Below, piece after piece: positions 16,212 through 24,629 of a stretch of 44,489 nucleotides of DNA. The DNA is from CAZWSE01 sp964636575 (GTDB lineage: Bacteria > Pseudomonadota > Alphaproteobacteria > Rhodobacterales > Rhodobacteraceae). The notes under the pieces are model-generated. The model had not been told where the DNA came from. It made no database searches and saw only the letters and a program-made list of their open reading frames with translations. The stretch spans positions 1-44,489 of the forward strand of contig CAZWSE010000013.1 of the NCBI GenBank assembly GCA_964636575.1, written 5' to 3'. The translations under genes were made by a program, and so were the position numbers. Each line of letters opens with the position of its first letter. Position 1 is the first letter of the stretch.

Positions 16212-17327
16212 TCACTCGAATCCGATTTCGGCGATAGCCAGGTCTTGTGCCCCATCGCTGCGATACGCATCATCAATCGTAAAACTGATCCACACAACAC
16301 CTCCCAAAGGCAGCGGAATAAACTGCTCTGCCGGTGAATCTGCCAAAGTGATCGTGCCTTCAAACCCGCTTGATGTTCTCACAGTGACTTGTTTGATCCG
16401 CGGCGATTGAGGCTCATTGTTCGATGCGCCCTGAAACAGGATCCGGCGAATATCAACTGGCGCCAGAAAATCCACCGCGATTGTCTGCCCCTTACCAAAC
16501 CGCGCGGCATCTTCGATCCAAGCAGTCTCAGGGTTTTCATCGAACAAAAGGCTTGGCGCATGAATATAGTGTTCGGCATTCTTCAAAGCACTGGTCGCGC
16601 AGGTCACAGCTTGTCCAAGTCCTGTGAAAACAGGCATGCAACTGACGTCCGCGCTGCGATCTCGCTCGTCCATGCGGCTCGGAACGGGCAGCGGGCGTTG
16701 ATCAGGTTCCGAAACGGTCGCTTCCGGTTGCGCGCCGGGACGCTGCGCCGCGCGCATCCAGCCACGTTCCACAGCAGCCAATCTTTGATGGCGTGGAGGG
16801 TGCGTCGCTGAGCCTGTCTCGCTAAACCCTCTCCACAATGCCAGTGCTTCGTCTTTGCTGGCTCCCAAGGCGCCAAGAGCAAAGCCAGCATAGGAATCCG
16901 CCTGCAATTCAACCGGAGGCCGCGAGCCTATTCCAAGCAGTGTGTGGCCTTGCAGGTGATGACCGATCTCATGGGCCAGCACACCGTAAATTTCCCATTT
17001 CGATGTCGCGCTCTCCGAAAGCCGGGCCAGCCAGTCAGGGTTGAAAACGAGATACCGCTCAGAACGTCGCACAATAGCAGCCGCATTGGGGACATCTTCA
17101 GATTCCAAGACTTGAAAATTGGGTGCAAGGCCGGAAACCGCTAGAATCTCGCTTGCCAGCTCCCAGACTTGCGCTGTGGTTAAATTCTGGGCACCCGCAA
17201 ACTCAGGAATTGCGATCTCAGCCACCTGACAGCTCGAAACGGTGCACACGACTTGCGGCTCTGCTGTTGCATAGGTCGCAAAAGCAAACAGGTTCAGACA
17301 GGCTATCTTGAAGTGCTTCAGCCGCAT
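16212..17327 (-). CDS. Secreted M48-like metalloprotease fused to a discoidin-like domain
   Basis: A 371-residue exported protein with two domains. After a signal peptide (about residues 1-22, ending Ala-Thr-Ala) comes a zinc-metallopeptidase domain with His119-Glu-Ile-Gly-His123-His and a third ligand candidate Glu140 in Val-Glu-Leu-Gln-Ala-Asp-Ser-Tyr-Ala-Gly. The Ser-Ala-Thr-His-Pro-Pro-Arg-His-Gln-Arg segment is also typical of M48-like peptidases. No membrane helices are seen apart from the signal. The C-terminal part (about 245-371) resembles the F5/8-type-C-like beta-sandwich called the NADase-type glycan-binding or discoidin domain: Asp-Glu-Asn-Pro-Glu-Thr-Ala-Trp followed by Ile-Ala-Val-Asp-Phe. 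This suggests a surface-tethered or carbohydrate-binding protease. It converges with the thiolase gene. Confidence 0.75.
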   Translation of the reverse strand: MRLKHFKIACLNLFAFATYATAEPQVVCTVSSCQVAEIAIPEFAGAQNLTTAQVWELASEILAVSGLAPNFQVLESEDVPNAAAIVRRSERYLVFNPDWLARLSESATSKWEIYGVLAHEIGHHLQGHTLLGIGSRPPVELQADSYAGFALGALGASKDEALALWRGFSETGSATHPPRHQRLAAVERGWMRAAQRPGAQPEATVSEPDQRPLPVPSRMDERDRSADVSCMPVFTGLGQAVTCATSALKNAEHYIHAPSLLFDENPETAWIEDAARFGKGQTIAVDFLAPVDIRRILFQGASNNEPQSPRIKQVTVRTSSGFEGTITLADSPAEQFIPLPLGGVVWISFTIDDAYRSDGAQDLAIAEIGFE

Positions 17328-17616
17328 GTTGAAGTATCACCAGCCGTGTATTTGGTTTGCCAAAACTGCAATGCCAGAGTCCCTTGCCCTTGAAGGTCGC
17401 GTCGAAGCGAAACATCCGACGAACGCCAGTTTTTTGTCAACGGTTGTGAAGATTTCGGGGCGTTTGACAAAGCGTTTGGGGTGTTTGTGCCATATGCGCG
17501 CGCTTTTGATTGGTGTTCACGAACGGTGCTTCGGATTGCCTTGAAAGCAACGCCTTAGAAAAAGTTTTCATTTTGCCTTATTTTTTGTGCAGGTCTTCTG
17601 TTTAGCTCTACATATT
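17328..17616. other. Divergent promoter region without a gene
   Basis: This 289-bp stretch separates the divergent metalloprotease-like and small exported-protein genes, so it must hold both promoters. It is AT-rich towards the right end (TTTTCATTTTGCCTTATTTTTT). GTTTG recurs at short intervals near 17460-17510. I see no convincing -35/-10 pair, hairpin or gene in it. Confidence 0.4.
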
Positions 17617-18003
17617 ATGACTGGCCCAACAGCATATGCACGCATTGCGACGCTTTGCCTGACCCTTGTTGCCTCTTCGGCAATGGCACAACAGGCAGAT
17701 CCGCTGCGCACCTTCGCCAATTGCGCAGGGCGGCTTTCGGCGGTGGTTGAATACCAGTGGATGTTCGATGGCCCGCAGTCCGAACAGACCGCAAAGCAAC
17801 GCGATACGATCTTGGAATTGCTTCATGCAGTGATGCCCGAGGATCGTGGTCGTGAAGTTCTGAACTGGCGCCTATCGGCCAAACTTGCACAGTCAACGCT
17901 TTTGACCCGCGCAACCTTCAATACGGATGCTGAGGACGCGGCAAGAGCGCTCCGCACATCAGATCGGATGATCCGGGCCTGTACGTTGTTCTTGCTAAGC
18001 TGA
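17617..18003 (+). CDS. Small exported protein of unknown function
   Basis: A 128-residue protein with a signal peptide (MTGPTAYARIATLCLTLVAS, ending Ala-Met-Ala, cleavage before Gln-Gln-Ala). The mature part of about 100 residues is mostly helical, with two Cys (Asn-Cys-Ala-Gly-Arg near the start and Arg-Ala-Cys-Thr-Leu near the end) that could pair in the periplasm, and an Asp/Arg-rich middle. I do not recognise the family. ATG 17617 gives a clean signal; the upstream GTG at 17587 only adds ten residues before it. There is no clear ribosome site. It diverges from the metalloprotease gene and converges with ubiB, so it is probably a single-gene unit. Confidence 0.65.
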   Translation: MTGPTAYARIATLCLTLVASSAMAQQADPLRTFANCAGRLSAVVEYQWMFDGPQSEQTAKQRDTILELLHAVMPEDRGREVLNWRLSAKLAQSTLLTRATFNTDAEDAARALRTSDRMIRACTLFLLS

Positions 18004-18071
18004 CACTTTTTGGGCCCCCGAAGGTCTGGGTCAACACTCACCATAACGGGCAAAGGCAATTGGTCGTTTCC

Positions 18072-19604
18072 TTAAAACACCCATTCCACCAAGGCCAATG
18101 CGGATGCCCCAAGCGCTCCGCCCAGCACCACCAAACCTAGCGCGTCTCGCTTGCGGCGAGGGGGTGCTGCAGGCGCATCGTCTGCCTGCCGGATAAGTGC
18201 GGCCTCAACCAACCCGGGCAGGCGTGGCCCGAACCGCGCCATGACTTGCGCCGTTCTGCCCAAGTCCCGCAACACGGCCCGTGGGCCAATCGATTTGCCG
18301 ATATAGTCGGTGACGATGGGGGCTGCGACTTTCCAGATGTTGATCTCTGGGTTCAGCGACCGTGCCACACCTTCAACCACAACCATCGTGCGTTGCAGCA
18401 AGATCAGCTCGGTTCGTGTTTCCATGCCGAAGCGCTCGGTGACCTCAAATAGGTAATTCAGCAACCGACCCATTGAGATTTGCGTGGCGTCCATCCCGAA
18501 GATAGGCTCGCCCACCGCACGCAGCGCGCGCGCGAACTCGTCTACGTCCTTGTCCGCTGGCACATAGCCCGCTTCAAAGTGTACCTGCGCCACCCGCTTG
18601 TAGTCCTTGCGAATGAAACCATAAAGGATCTCTGCATAGACCCGCCGCGTGTATTCGTCGATGTGCCCCATGATCCCGAAGTCATAAGCGATGATATCAC
18701 CGTTGGGGGCGACCTTCAGGTTCCCTTGATGCATGTCTGCGTGAAAATACCCGTCCCGCAGGGCGTGGTTGAGGAACAGCTTCAGCACGCGTTCGCCCAG
18801 ATCCCGCCTGTCATGGCCCGCGGCATCAATGGCGGCATTGTCGCCCATCGGCACCCCGTCCGCCCAACCCAGCGTCATCACTCGTTTGGCAGACAGATCC
18901 CACTTGATATCCGGCAATTGAAACCCTGCATCGTCTTTGGTGTTGGCCGCAAATTCAGACGCAGCAGAGCTTTCAAGCCGCAGATCAAGCTCGCCCTTCA
19001 CGACCCCATCAAAGTGTTCGATCACCTCAATCGGGCGCAATCGCCGTGCACCTGGCGCGCAAAGCTCGATAATGCGGGCGGCAAGATAGAAGGCATCCAC
19101 GTCCTTGCGGAACGCTTTTTCGATCCCCGGTCGCAGGACTTTAACGGCCACGTCTTCGCCGGATGCCGACAGCTTGGCCTTATGCACCTGCGCGATAGAA
19201 GCGGCAGCGACGGGTTCGGAAAATTCGGTGAATATCTGATCAACAGGCAGTCCCAGCTCTTTTTCGACTTCCTGCTTGGCGCGCTCAATCGAAAAGGGCG
19301 GCAGTTTGTCCTGCAAGACCCGCAGTTGAACCGCCAATTCATCGCCCACCACATCAGGCCGCGTCGACAGAACTTGCCCGAACTTGATGTAGGCCGGACC
19401 CAAAGCGGTCAAAGCCCGTGTTGCAGGCGGCATCGTGACATCGCCCTTCAGGCCAAGCCATTTGAACGGCCAGCCCAAGGTCCGCGCCACAAAGCGCAGG
19501 GCGGGGGGCGCCTGGAACGCATCCAGCACCACGTTCATGGCACCCGTCCGTTCCAATGTCGCGCCTGTTCGGATCAGTCGCCAGATGTTGTGAGGGCCGC
19601 GCAT
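18072..19604 (-). CDS. ubiB: Ubiquinone biosynthesis atypical kinase UbiB
   Basis: A 510-residue member of the UbiB/ABC1/ADCK family needed for ubiquinone synthesis; the family has ATPase activity in place of protein-kinase activity. The diagnostic Lys-x-Gly-Gln motif is Lys-Phe-Gly-Gln (74-77). The pseudo-kinase core follows, with Ala-Val-Lys-Val-Leu, His-Ala-Asp-Met-His-Gln-Gly-Asn and Ala-Tyr-Asp-Phe-Gly. The C-terminal end (Leu-Gly-Leu-Val-Val-Leu-Gly-Gly-Ala...) is a membrane anchor. The start is ATG 19604, one base after the ubiE stop (TAA-C-ATG), so the two are translationally coupled. The longer frame from 19637 overlaps ubiE and is not used. Confidence 0.95.
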   Translation of the reverse strand: MRGPHNIWRLIRTGATLERTGAMNVVLDAFQAPPALRFVARTLGWPFKWLGLKGDVTMPPATRALTALGPAYIKFGQVLSTRPDVVGDELAVQLRVLQDKLPPFSIERAKQEVEKELGLPVDQIFTEFSEPVAAASIAQVHKAKLSASGEDVAVKVLRPGIEKAFRKDVDAFYLAARIIELCAPGARRLRPIEVIEHFDGVVKGELDLRLESSAASEFAANTKDDAGFQLPDIKWDLSAKRVMTLGWADGVPMGDNAAIDAAGHDRRDLGERVLKLFLNHALRDGYFHADMHQGNLKVAPNGDIIAYDFGIMGHIDEYTRRVYAEILYGFIRKDYKRVAQVHFEAGYVPADKDVDEFARALRAVGEPIFGMDATQISMGRLLNYLFEVTERFGMETRTELILLQRTMVVVEGVARSLNPEINIWKVAAPIVTDYIGKSIGPRAVLRDLGRTAQVMARFGPRLPGLVEAALIRQADDAPAAPPRRKRDALGLVVLGGALGASALALVEWVF

Positions 19605-19605
19605 G

Positions 19606-20358
19606 TTACAGTTTCCAACCTGAATGCAGCGCCGCAACGCCCATGGTCATATTGCGATACTTGGCGTTCTCAAAACCGGCCTCTTTGACCATGCCCAAAA
19701 AGGTGTCTTGGTCGGGAAAGTTGCGGATGCTTTCGACCAGATACTGATAGCTGTCACGATCGCCTGTGATGACCTTGCCCATGCGAGGAATCACATTGAA
19801 CGAATAAAGATCGTAGGCCTTTTGCATCATGTCATTGGGCAACTGGCTGAATTCCAACACCATCAACCGGCCACCGGGGCGGAGCACGCGGTACGCTTCG
19901 TTCAGCGCCTCTTGGGGCCGGGTGACATTCCGGATGCCAAAACTGATGGTGTAGACATCAAATGTATTGTCCTCAAACGGCAAGGCCATCGCATCACCGA
20001 CAACCCAATCAAGGCTATCTTGCATGGCACCGGCTTCGGCGCGTTGGCGGCCTTCGACCAGCATAGGCTCGGTCAGGTCCAAAACAGTTGCATGACCCGA
20101 TCCGGCGCGTTTGAGAAACCGAAACGAAATATCCCCTGTGCCACCGGCCACATCCAGCAGCTTTTGACCGGCACGCGGGGCCAGCCAATCCATCATCGCA
20201 TCTTTCCAGATCCGGTGGATTCCAACGCTCATCACGTCGTTCATGATGTCATACTTGCTGGCGACAGAATTGAACACGCCCTGCACCCGTCCGGCCTTTT
20301 CGCCCTCTGGAATGGTTTCAGCACCAAAATGAGTGGTTTTCTGGGTATCTTGCGTCAT
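19606..20358 (-). CDS. ubiE: Ubiquinone/menaquinone C-methyltransferase UbiE
   Basis: A 250-residue class-I SAM methyltransferase that adds the C2 methyl group in ubiquinone synthesis. Motif I is Leu-Asp-Val-Ala-Gly-Gly-Thr-Gly-Asp (68-76). The UbiE signature parts Tyr-Asp-Ile-Met-Asn-Asp-Val-Met-Ser and Arg-Val-Leu-Arg-Pro-Gly-Gly are present. The start is ATG 20358, preceded by AAGGA. ubiE-ubiB runs opposite to mutM across an 87-bp divergent region, the common order in this clade. Confidence 0.96.
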   Translation of the reverse strand: MTQDTQKTTHFGAETIPEGEKAGRVQGVFNSVASKYDIMNDVMSVGIHRIWKDAMMDWLAPRAGQKLLDVAGGTGDISFRFLKRAGSGHATVLDLTEPMLVEGRQRAEAGAMQDSLDWVVGDAMALPFEDNTFDVYTISFGIRNVTRPQEALNEAYRVLRPGGRLMVLEFSQLPNDMMQKAYDLYSFNVIPRMGKVITGDRDSYQYLVESIRNFPDQDTFLGMVKEAGFENAKYRNMTMGVAALHSGWKL

Positions 20359-20445
20359 GGGCCTTGCTGTCCTTTAGCTTCGCCCTTGTTATAGAGCGCA
20401 TGGGGGCATGCACAATGCGCCCGTTGGTCTTAAAGAAAGTGCATT

Positions 20446-21291
20446 ATGCCCGAATTACCAGAGGTTGAGACGGTCCGTCGCGGGTTAGCCCCAGCAATGG
20501 AAGGCCAGATCATCGCAAAAGCGGATGTAAACAGGCCCAACTTGCGCTGGCCCTTCCCACAAAACATGGCGGGGCGGCTGTCCGGACAACGGGTTGAGCG
20601 GTTGCGGCGCCGCTCCAAGTACATTCTGGCCGATCTGGCCAGTGGTGAGACACTGTTGATCCATCTAGGCATGTCAGGGCGGATGACCGTCTCTGGCGAT
20701 CCATTAGGGCAATTCGTGCATGACCATCCGGCTACCGAAAAGCATGATCATGTAGTGTTTCACATGGACAACGGGGCGCGCATTACCTTCAACGATCCGC
20801 GCAGGTTCGGGGCGATGGATCTTTTCGCGACCAACGCCAGTCACCCTTTGCTAGATGTGCTTGGGCCGGAACCCTTGGGTAATGACTTCAACGAAGCACA
20901 CTTGATCGACGCCTTTGAGGGCAAAAACAGCCCCGTGAAATCGGCCTTGCTGGATCAACGGATCGTTTCAGGGCTGGGGAACATATACGTCTGCGAAACG
21001 CTCTATCGGGGGGGTGTGTCCCCAAAGCGGAAGGCGGGAAACATCGCATCAAAACGGGTCGGATCACTGGTGCCCATCATCCGCGATGTGCTTAACGACG
21101 CGATTGCAGCGGGGGGGTCCACGCTGAACGATTTTCGGCAAGCAGACGGTGAACTGGGGTATTTTCAGCACAGCTTCGATGTCTACGGGCGCGAGGGTGA
21201 GCCGTGCAACACCGAAGGTTGCTCCAGCCAGATCGCGCGCATTGTTCAATCCGGCCGGTCGTCATTCTATTGCCCAACCTGTCAAAGATAG
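20446..21291 (+). CDS. mutM: Formamidopyrimidine-DNA glycosylase MutM (Fpg)
   Basis: A 281-residue DNA glycosylase and AP lyase that excises 8-oxoguanine and ring-opened purines. The N-terminal Met-Pro-Glu-Leu-Pro-Glu-Val-Glu-Thr-Val supplies the catalytic Pro2 and Glu3, and Lys58 is in Arg-Arg-Ser-Lys-Tyr. The C-terminal zinc finger uses Cys254, Cys259, Cys276 and Cys279 (a Cx4C first pair rather than Cx2C) with the DNA-contacting Gln-Ser-Gly-Arg-Ser loop before the last pair. The gene diverges from ubiE and is followed 63 bp later by the enoyl-CoA hydratase gene. Confidence 0.95.
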   Translation: MPELPEVETVRRGLAPAMEGQIIAKADVNRPNLRWPFPQNMAGRLSGQRVERLRRRSKYILADLASGETLLIHLGMSGRMTVSGDPLGQFVHDHPATEKHDHVVFHMDNGARITFNDPRRFGAMDLFATNASHPLLDVLGPEPLGNDFNEAHLIDAFEGKNSPVKSALLDQRIVSGLGNIYVCETLYRGGVSPKRKAGNIASKRVGSLVPIIRDVLNDAIAAGGSTLNDFRQADGELGYFQHSFDVYGREGEPCNTEGCSSQIARIVQSGRSSFYCPTCQR

Positions 21292-21354
21292 CTTGAATGA
21301 TGTGGCGTCAGTGATATCTACGAACACCTGATTGGTTAAAACGAGAGATTCCGC

Positions 21355-22131
21355 ATGGCCTTTGAAACGATCATCGTCGAAGTTGAAGACCACGTCGCCC
21401 TCATTAAACTGAACCGCCCTGACGCGATGAATGCGCTCAACAGCCAATTGTTGGGTGAACTCTGCGCGGCCTTGGAAGACGCAGACCGCAACGACAAGGT
21501 GCGGTGCATTGTGATTACAGGATCAGAAAAAGCATTCGCAGCAGGGGCCGACATCAAAGAAATGTCCGAAAAGACCTTTGTTGAGGTCTTTATGTCCGAC
21601 TTCTTTGGGGGAGAGCACACGCGGATCACCCAAACCCGCAAACCGATTATCGCAGCCGTGTCCGGCTACGCGCTGGGCGGCGGGTGTGAGTTGGCGATGA
21701 TGTGCGACTTCATCATTTGCGCTGATACAGCCAAGTTCGGGCAACCGGAAATCAACCTTGGTGTTGTGGCTGGCATCGGCGGGACACAGCGTCTGACGCG
21801 GTTCGTGGGCAAATCCAAATCTATGGAAATGCACCTGACGGGCCGGTTCATGGACGCGGAAGAGGCGGAAAAATCTGGTCTGGTCAGTCGTGTGGTGCCC
21901 GCCAAGAAACTGATGGAAGAGGCAATGTCGGCAGCACAGAAAGTTGCTGAAAAGTCATTGCTCACTTCTATGGCCGTGAAAGAGGCGGTGAACCGCAGCT
22001 ATGAGACAACCCTCTCCGAGGGCATCCTGTTTGAGCGCCGCATGTTCCATTCGATGTTCGCATCCGAAGACCAGTCCGAAGGGATGGCAGCGTTTCTGGA
22101 AAAACGCGGAGCACAGTTCCGCGACAAGTGA
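21355..22131 (+). CDS. Enoyl-CoA hydratase
   Basis: A 258-residue crotonase-family enzyme that adds water to trans-2-enoyl-CoA in beta-oxidation. The oxyanion-hole and CoA region is Gly-Ala-Asp-Ile-Lys-Glu-Met, and the two catalytic Glu are in Leu-Gly-Gly-Gly-Cys-Glu-Leu-Ala and Gln-Pro-Glu-Ile-Asn-Leu-Gly-Val. The final Arg-Glu/Arg-Arg-Met-Phe-His-Ser segment is the trimerisation helix. Length and motifs match the FadB1/EchA type encoded next to mutM in many Rhodobacterales. Cytoplasmic. The start is ATG 21355 after a purine-rich site (AACGAGAGA). Residue differences among crotonases are subtle, so specificity is not set. Confidence 0.9.
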   Translation: MAFETIIVEVEDHVALIKLNRPDAMNALNSQLLGELCAALEDADRNDKVRCIVITGSEKAFAAGADIKEMSEKTFVEVFMSDFFGGEHTRITQTRKPIIAAVSGYALGGGCELAMMCDFIICADTAKFGQPEINLGVVAGIGGTQRLTRFVGKSKSMEMHLTGRFMDAEEAEKSGLVSRVVPAKKLMEEAMSAAQKVAEKSLLTSMAVKEAVNRSYETTLSEGILFERRMFHSMFASEDQSEGMAAFLEKRGAQFRDK

Positions 22132-22146
22132 TGTCAGATTGCGGGT

Positions 22147-22174
22147 TTGCAAAGCCCGATTTGTTGTCTATAGA
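22147..22174 (+). promoter_or_regulatory. Candidate rpsT promoter
   Basis: TTGCAA (22147-22152) and TATAGA (22169-22174), separated by 16 bp, sit about 130 bp upstream of the rpsT start and just past the ech stop. The match is fair, not strong. Confidence 0.4.
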
Positions 22175-22234
22175 CCGCCGTCATACATGCGCGTGGAGCC
22201 CGCTCAGGCTAGAATCACCTATGGAACGGCACCC

Positions 22235-22291
22235 GTTCGTTCCGCTTCGGGTCGGCGTCACGCATTTTGAAAACGTCGAAACGAACCGAAG
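22235..22291 (+). promoter_or_regulatory. Candidate structured leader of rpsT
   Basis: GTTCGTT (22235-22241) can pair with AACGAAC (22280-22286), and CTTCGG (22244-22249) with CCGAAG (22286-22291); the two pairings cross. Such alternatives are what an autoregulated ribosomal-protein leader would need. This is only by eye. Confidence 0.3.
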
Positions 22292-22304
22292 GTAGACCCA
22301 CCAC

Positions 22305-22568
22305 ATGGCAAATACGCCCCAAGCTAAAAAACGCGCCCGTCAGAACGAAGCCCGCGCCGCCGTTAACAAAGCACGCCGTTCGCGAATCAGAACGTTCCTG
22401 CGCAAAGTCGAAGAAGCCATCGAATCCGGTGATGCTGCGGCTGCAAAAGCCGCTCTGATTGCAGCGCAGCCCGAATTGATGCGCGGTGTGACCAAAGGTG
22501 TGTTCCACAAGAACACAGTTGCCCGCAAAGTGTCCCGCCTGTCTGCACGGGTCAAAGCACTGGGCTAA
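22305..22568 (+). CDS. rpsT: 30S ribosomal protein S20
   Basis: An 87-residue basic protein with the S20 pattern: Met-Ala-Asn-Thr-Pro-Gln-Ala-Lys-Lys-Arg-Ala-Arg-Gln-Asn, then Ser-Arg-Ile-Arg-Thr-Phe-Leu-Arg-Lys-Val-Glu, and His-Lys-Asn-Thr-Val-Ala-Arg-Lys-Val-Ser-Arg-Leu near the end. It binds 16S rRNA early in 30S assembly. rpsT next to dnaA is a well-kept order in Rhodobacterales. It ends at a strong hairpin terminator, so dnaA is a separate transcript. Confidence 0.97.
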   Translation: MANTPQAKKRARQNEARAAVNKARRSRIRTFLRKVEEAIESGDAAAAKAALIAAQPELMRGVTKGVFHKNTVARKVSRLSARVKALG

Positions 22569-22590
22569 AACCAGCTAAGGTTTTGAATCC

Positions 22591-22626
22591 AAAAGGCGTC
22601 GCATCAAGCGGCGCCTTTTATTGTTT
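22591..22626 (+). terminator. rpsT rho-independent terminator
   Basis: AAAAGGCGTCGC (22591-22602) pairs with GCGGCGCCTTTT (22608-22619), 12 bp with one G-T pair and a 5-nt loop, followed by ATTGTTT. It starts 22 bp after the rpsT stop. Confidence 0.92.
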
Positions 22627-23092
22627 CGAAACCTGAAAACGATTGTAGAGATTCTTTTTACAAAACTCTGAGTCAACCCATTAGATTCAGTTGCCGCTCT
22701 GCGGGCGATATTGCTAGGACTGTTACAGCGATTCATTTCGCCTGGGGGGACAGGCTCTGACGCGCAGACACCTTATTCTTAAGGCTCTTGCAACTCAGAA
22801 GCGTGGTGGTTGTCAGGTTAGACAACTCTGCGATCCGTTGGACCGGCTCTTGCTAGAGGGCCATGCCAACCCTGTCATCAATTGAGTGTGCGGTGGGCAC
22901 AGAGTGATGCTGTGATCAGGAGGATACCTGAGATCAGACGCACTATGCGCATTGTAATAAAATATCGGTCGCAAGCGGCTTTTTCTGTCTGATTTTGGGT
23001 CTGACAGGGAACAGTCGAATTGCGGGATAGCGAGCAGGCTGTTTGGGACGGCGTGCGTTTATCGCTGGTAAAACTTGGGTAATGGGGCAGGC
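22627..23092 (+). other. Gene-free dnaA upstream region; no DnaA boxes seen
   Basis: About 470 bp between the rpsT terminator and dnaA. I searched by eye for TTATCCACA-type DnaA boxes on both strands and found no good match, nor an AT-rich unwinding region, so it is not an obvious oriC. It holds a perfect 6-bp hairpin, GTTGTC (22809-22814) with GACAAC (22821-22826), and the imperfect repeat TGATCAGG-AGGATA-CCTGAGATCA (22913-22936). TAAAAT (22958-22963) could be a -10 box for dnaA, but the -35 is poor. No supported gene. Confidence 0.5.
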
Positions 23093-24466
23093 ATGAAAGA
23101 CGACACTTGGGGCAAGATCAAAGAAACACTTCGTAAGACACTCGGGCAGAACAACTATGCAACATGGATCGAACCAATCGGCTTTGTCGGCATAGACGCA
23201 GGCGTCGCGACATTCCACGTTCCGACCACCTTCATGGGCAATTACGTAAACGGCAACTTCGCGGATGTGATTTTGCACGCCCTGGAAAGTGCCGGCGTTG
23301 AGGCCAGCCGGATCGCGTTTGAAGTCCGCAAAGCAGCGCCCGTCTATCCAACCAAAGCCGAAGCTCCAGCTCCCACTACCGCAGGGTTCGCTGAGCCAGC
23401 CCAAAAGATCGCGCGCCCCGGTGGCCTGATGACAGCGCCTTTGGACGCCCGTTTTAAATTCGACAGCTTCGTTGTCGGCAAGCCGAACGAGCTGGCCCAT
23501 GCCGCCGCACGTCGCGTGGCCGAAGGTGGTCCTGTCACTTTCAACCCGCTGTTTCTCTATGGTGGCGTTGGTTTGGGCAAAACCCACCTGATGCACGCAA
23601 TCGCATGGGAGCTTCGCAACCGCCAGCCAGAGCTGAACGTGCTGTACCTTTCGGCAGAGCAATTCATGTACCGCTTCGTGCAAGCCCTGCGCGAACGCAA
23701 GATGATGGACTTCAAAGAACTGTTCCGGTCGGTCGATGTGCTCATGGTCGACGACGTACAATTCATCGCGGGCAAGGACAGCACTCAAGAAGAGTTCTTC
23801 CACACCTTCAACGCGCTTGTAGATCAGAACAAACAGATCATCATCTCAGCCGACCGCGCGCCAAGCGAGATCGCGAAGCTGGAAGAGCGTGTGAAGTCCC
23901 GTTTGCAATGCGGGCTGGTCGTGGACCTGCACCCGACCAACTACGAACTGCGGTTGGGTATCTTGCAAAGCAAGGTCGTGCAGCACCAGGAAACATATCC
24001 GGATCTGAAGATCGCGGATGGCATCCTCGAATTCATGGCGCACCGTATTTCGACGAACGTGCGCGTGCTTGAAGGGGCGCTGACGCGGCTCTTCGCCTTT
24101 GCCTCGCTCGTTGGCAAAGAGATCACGATGGAGCTGACGCAAGAATGTCTGGCCGACTTCCTGCGTGCGTCGGAGCGCAAGATCACCGTCGAAGAGATTC
24201 AGCGCAAAGTGTCGGATCACTACAATATCCGCCTGAGCGACCTGATCGGCCCCAAGCGGGTGCGGACCTTCGCCCGCCCACGCCAGATTGCGATGTATCT
24301 GTGCAAGCAGTTGACCAGCCGCTCCTTGCCTGAAATCGGACGTCGGTTCGGCGGACGCGATCACACGACGATCATGCACGGGGTCAAGCGGATCGAAGAG
24401 CTTAAGCAGCTTGACGGTCAAATCGCGGAAGACGTCGAAATGCTGCGACGCGCGCTTGAAGCATAA
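23093..24466 (+). CDS. dnaA: Chromosomal replication initiator protein DnaA
   Basis: A 457-residue initiator ATPase. Domain I (about 1-78, Trp-Gly-Lys-Ile-Lys...) and a short Ala/Pro-rich domain II come first, then the AAA+ domain with Walker A Gly-Gly-Val-Gly-Leu-Gly-Lys-Thr-His (157-165) and Walker B Val-Leu-Met-Val-Asp-Asp-Val-Gln-Phe, then domain IV with the DNA-binding signature Gly-Arg-Asp-His-Thr-Thr-Ile-Met-His-Gly. The chosen start is ATG 23093; an upstream TTG at 23075 adds six residues (MGNGAG) that do not belong to domain I. It is followed 163 bp later by dnaN. Confidence 0.97.
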   Translation: MKDDTWGKIKETLRKTLGQNNYATWIEPIGFVGIDAGVATFHVPTTFMGNYVNGNFADVILHALESAGVEASRIAFEVRKAAPVYPTKAEAPAPTTAGFAEPAQKIARPGGLMTAPLDARFKFDSFVVGKPNELAHAAARRVAEGGPVTFNPLFLYGGVGLGKTHLMHAIAWELRNRQPELNVLYLSAEQFMYRFVQALRERKMMDFKELFRSVDVLMVDDVQFIAGKDSTQEEFFHTFNALVDQNKQIIISADRAPSEIAKLEERVKSRLQCGLVVDLHPTNYELRLGILQSKVVQHQETYPDLKIADGILEFMAHRISTNVRVLEGALTRLFAFASLVGKEITMELTQECLADFLRASERKITVEEIQRKVSDHYNIRLSDLIGPKRVRTFARPRQIAMYLCKQLTSRSLPEIGRRFGGRDHTTIMHGVKRIEELKQLDGQIAEDVEMLRRALEA

Positions 24467-24629
24467 CACATAACGGGCGGGAACAGCCCTTCGAGCAGTC
24501 AGGGTCTTGGGCGCAAAAGACTTAGCCGCCCTTGACCCTTCCTGCGTTCCAGCGGACAAACAACAAAACGCTTGTGTGGCGCTGCCAAACCGCTAGGTTG
24601 CTCGTCCCAACTGTCCAAAGGGTAATGCC

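Noticed and set aside
18480..19688. A 402-residue plus-strand frame opposite ubiB
   Set aside because: It is antisense to a clear UbiB, with Arg/His-rich shadow composition and no recognisable domain.
22627..23092. oriC in the dnaA upstream gap
   Set aside because: No DnaA boxes or AT-rich unwinding region were found, so gene position alone is not enough.
22943..23803. A 286-residue open frame on the minus strand across the start of dnaA
   Set aside because: It is antisense to dnaA, has Cys/His-rich composition typical of shadow frames, and no start site or family match.
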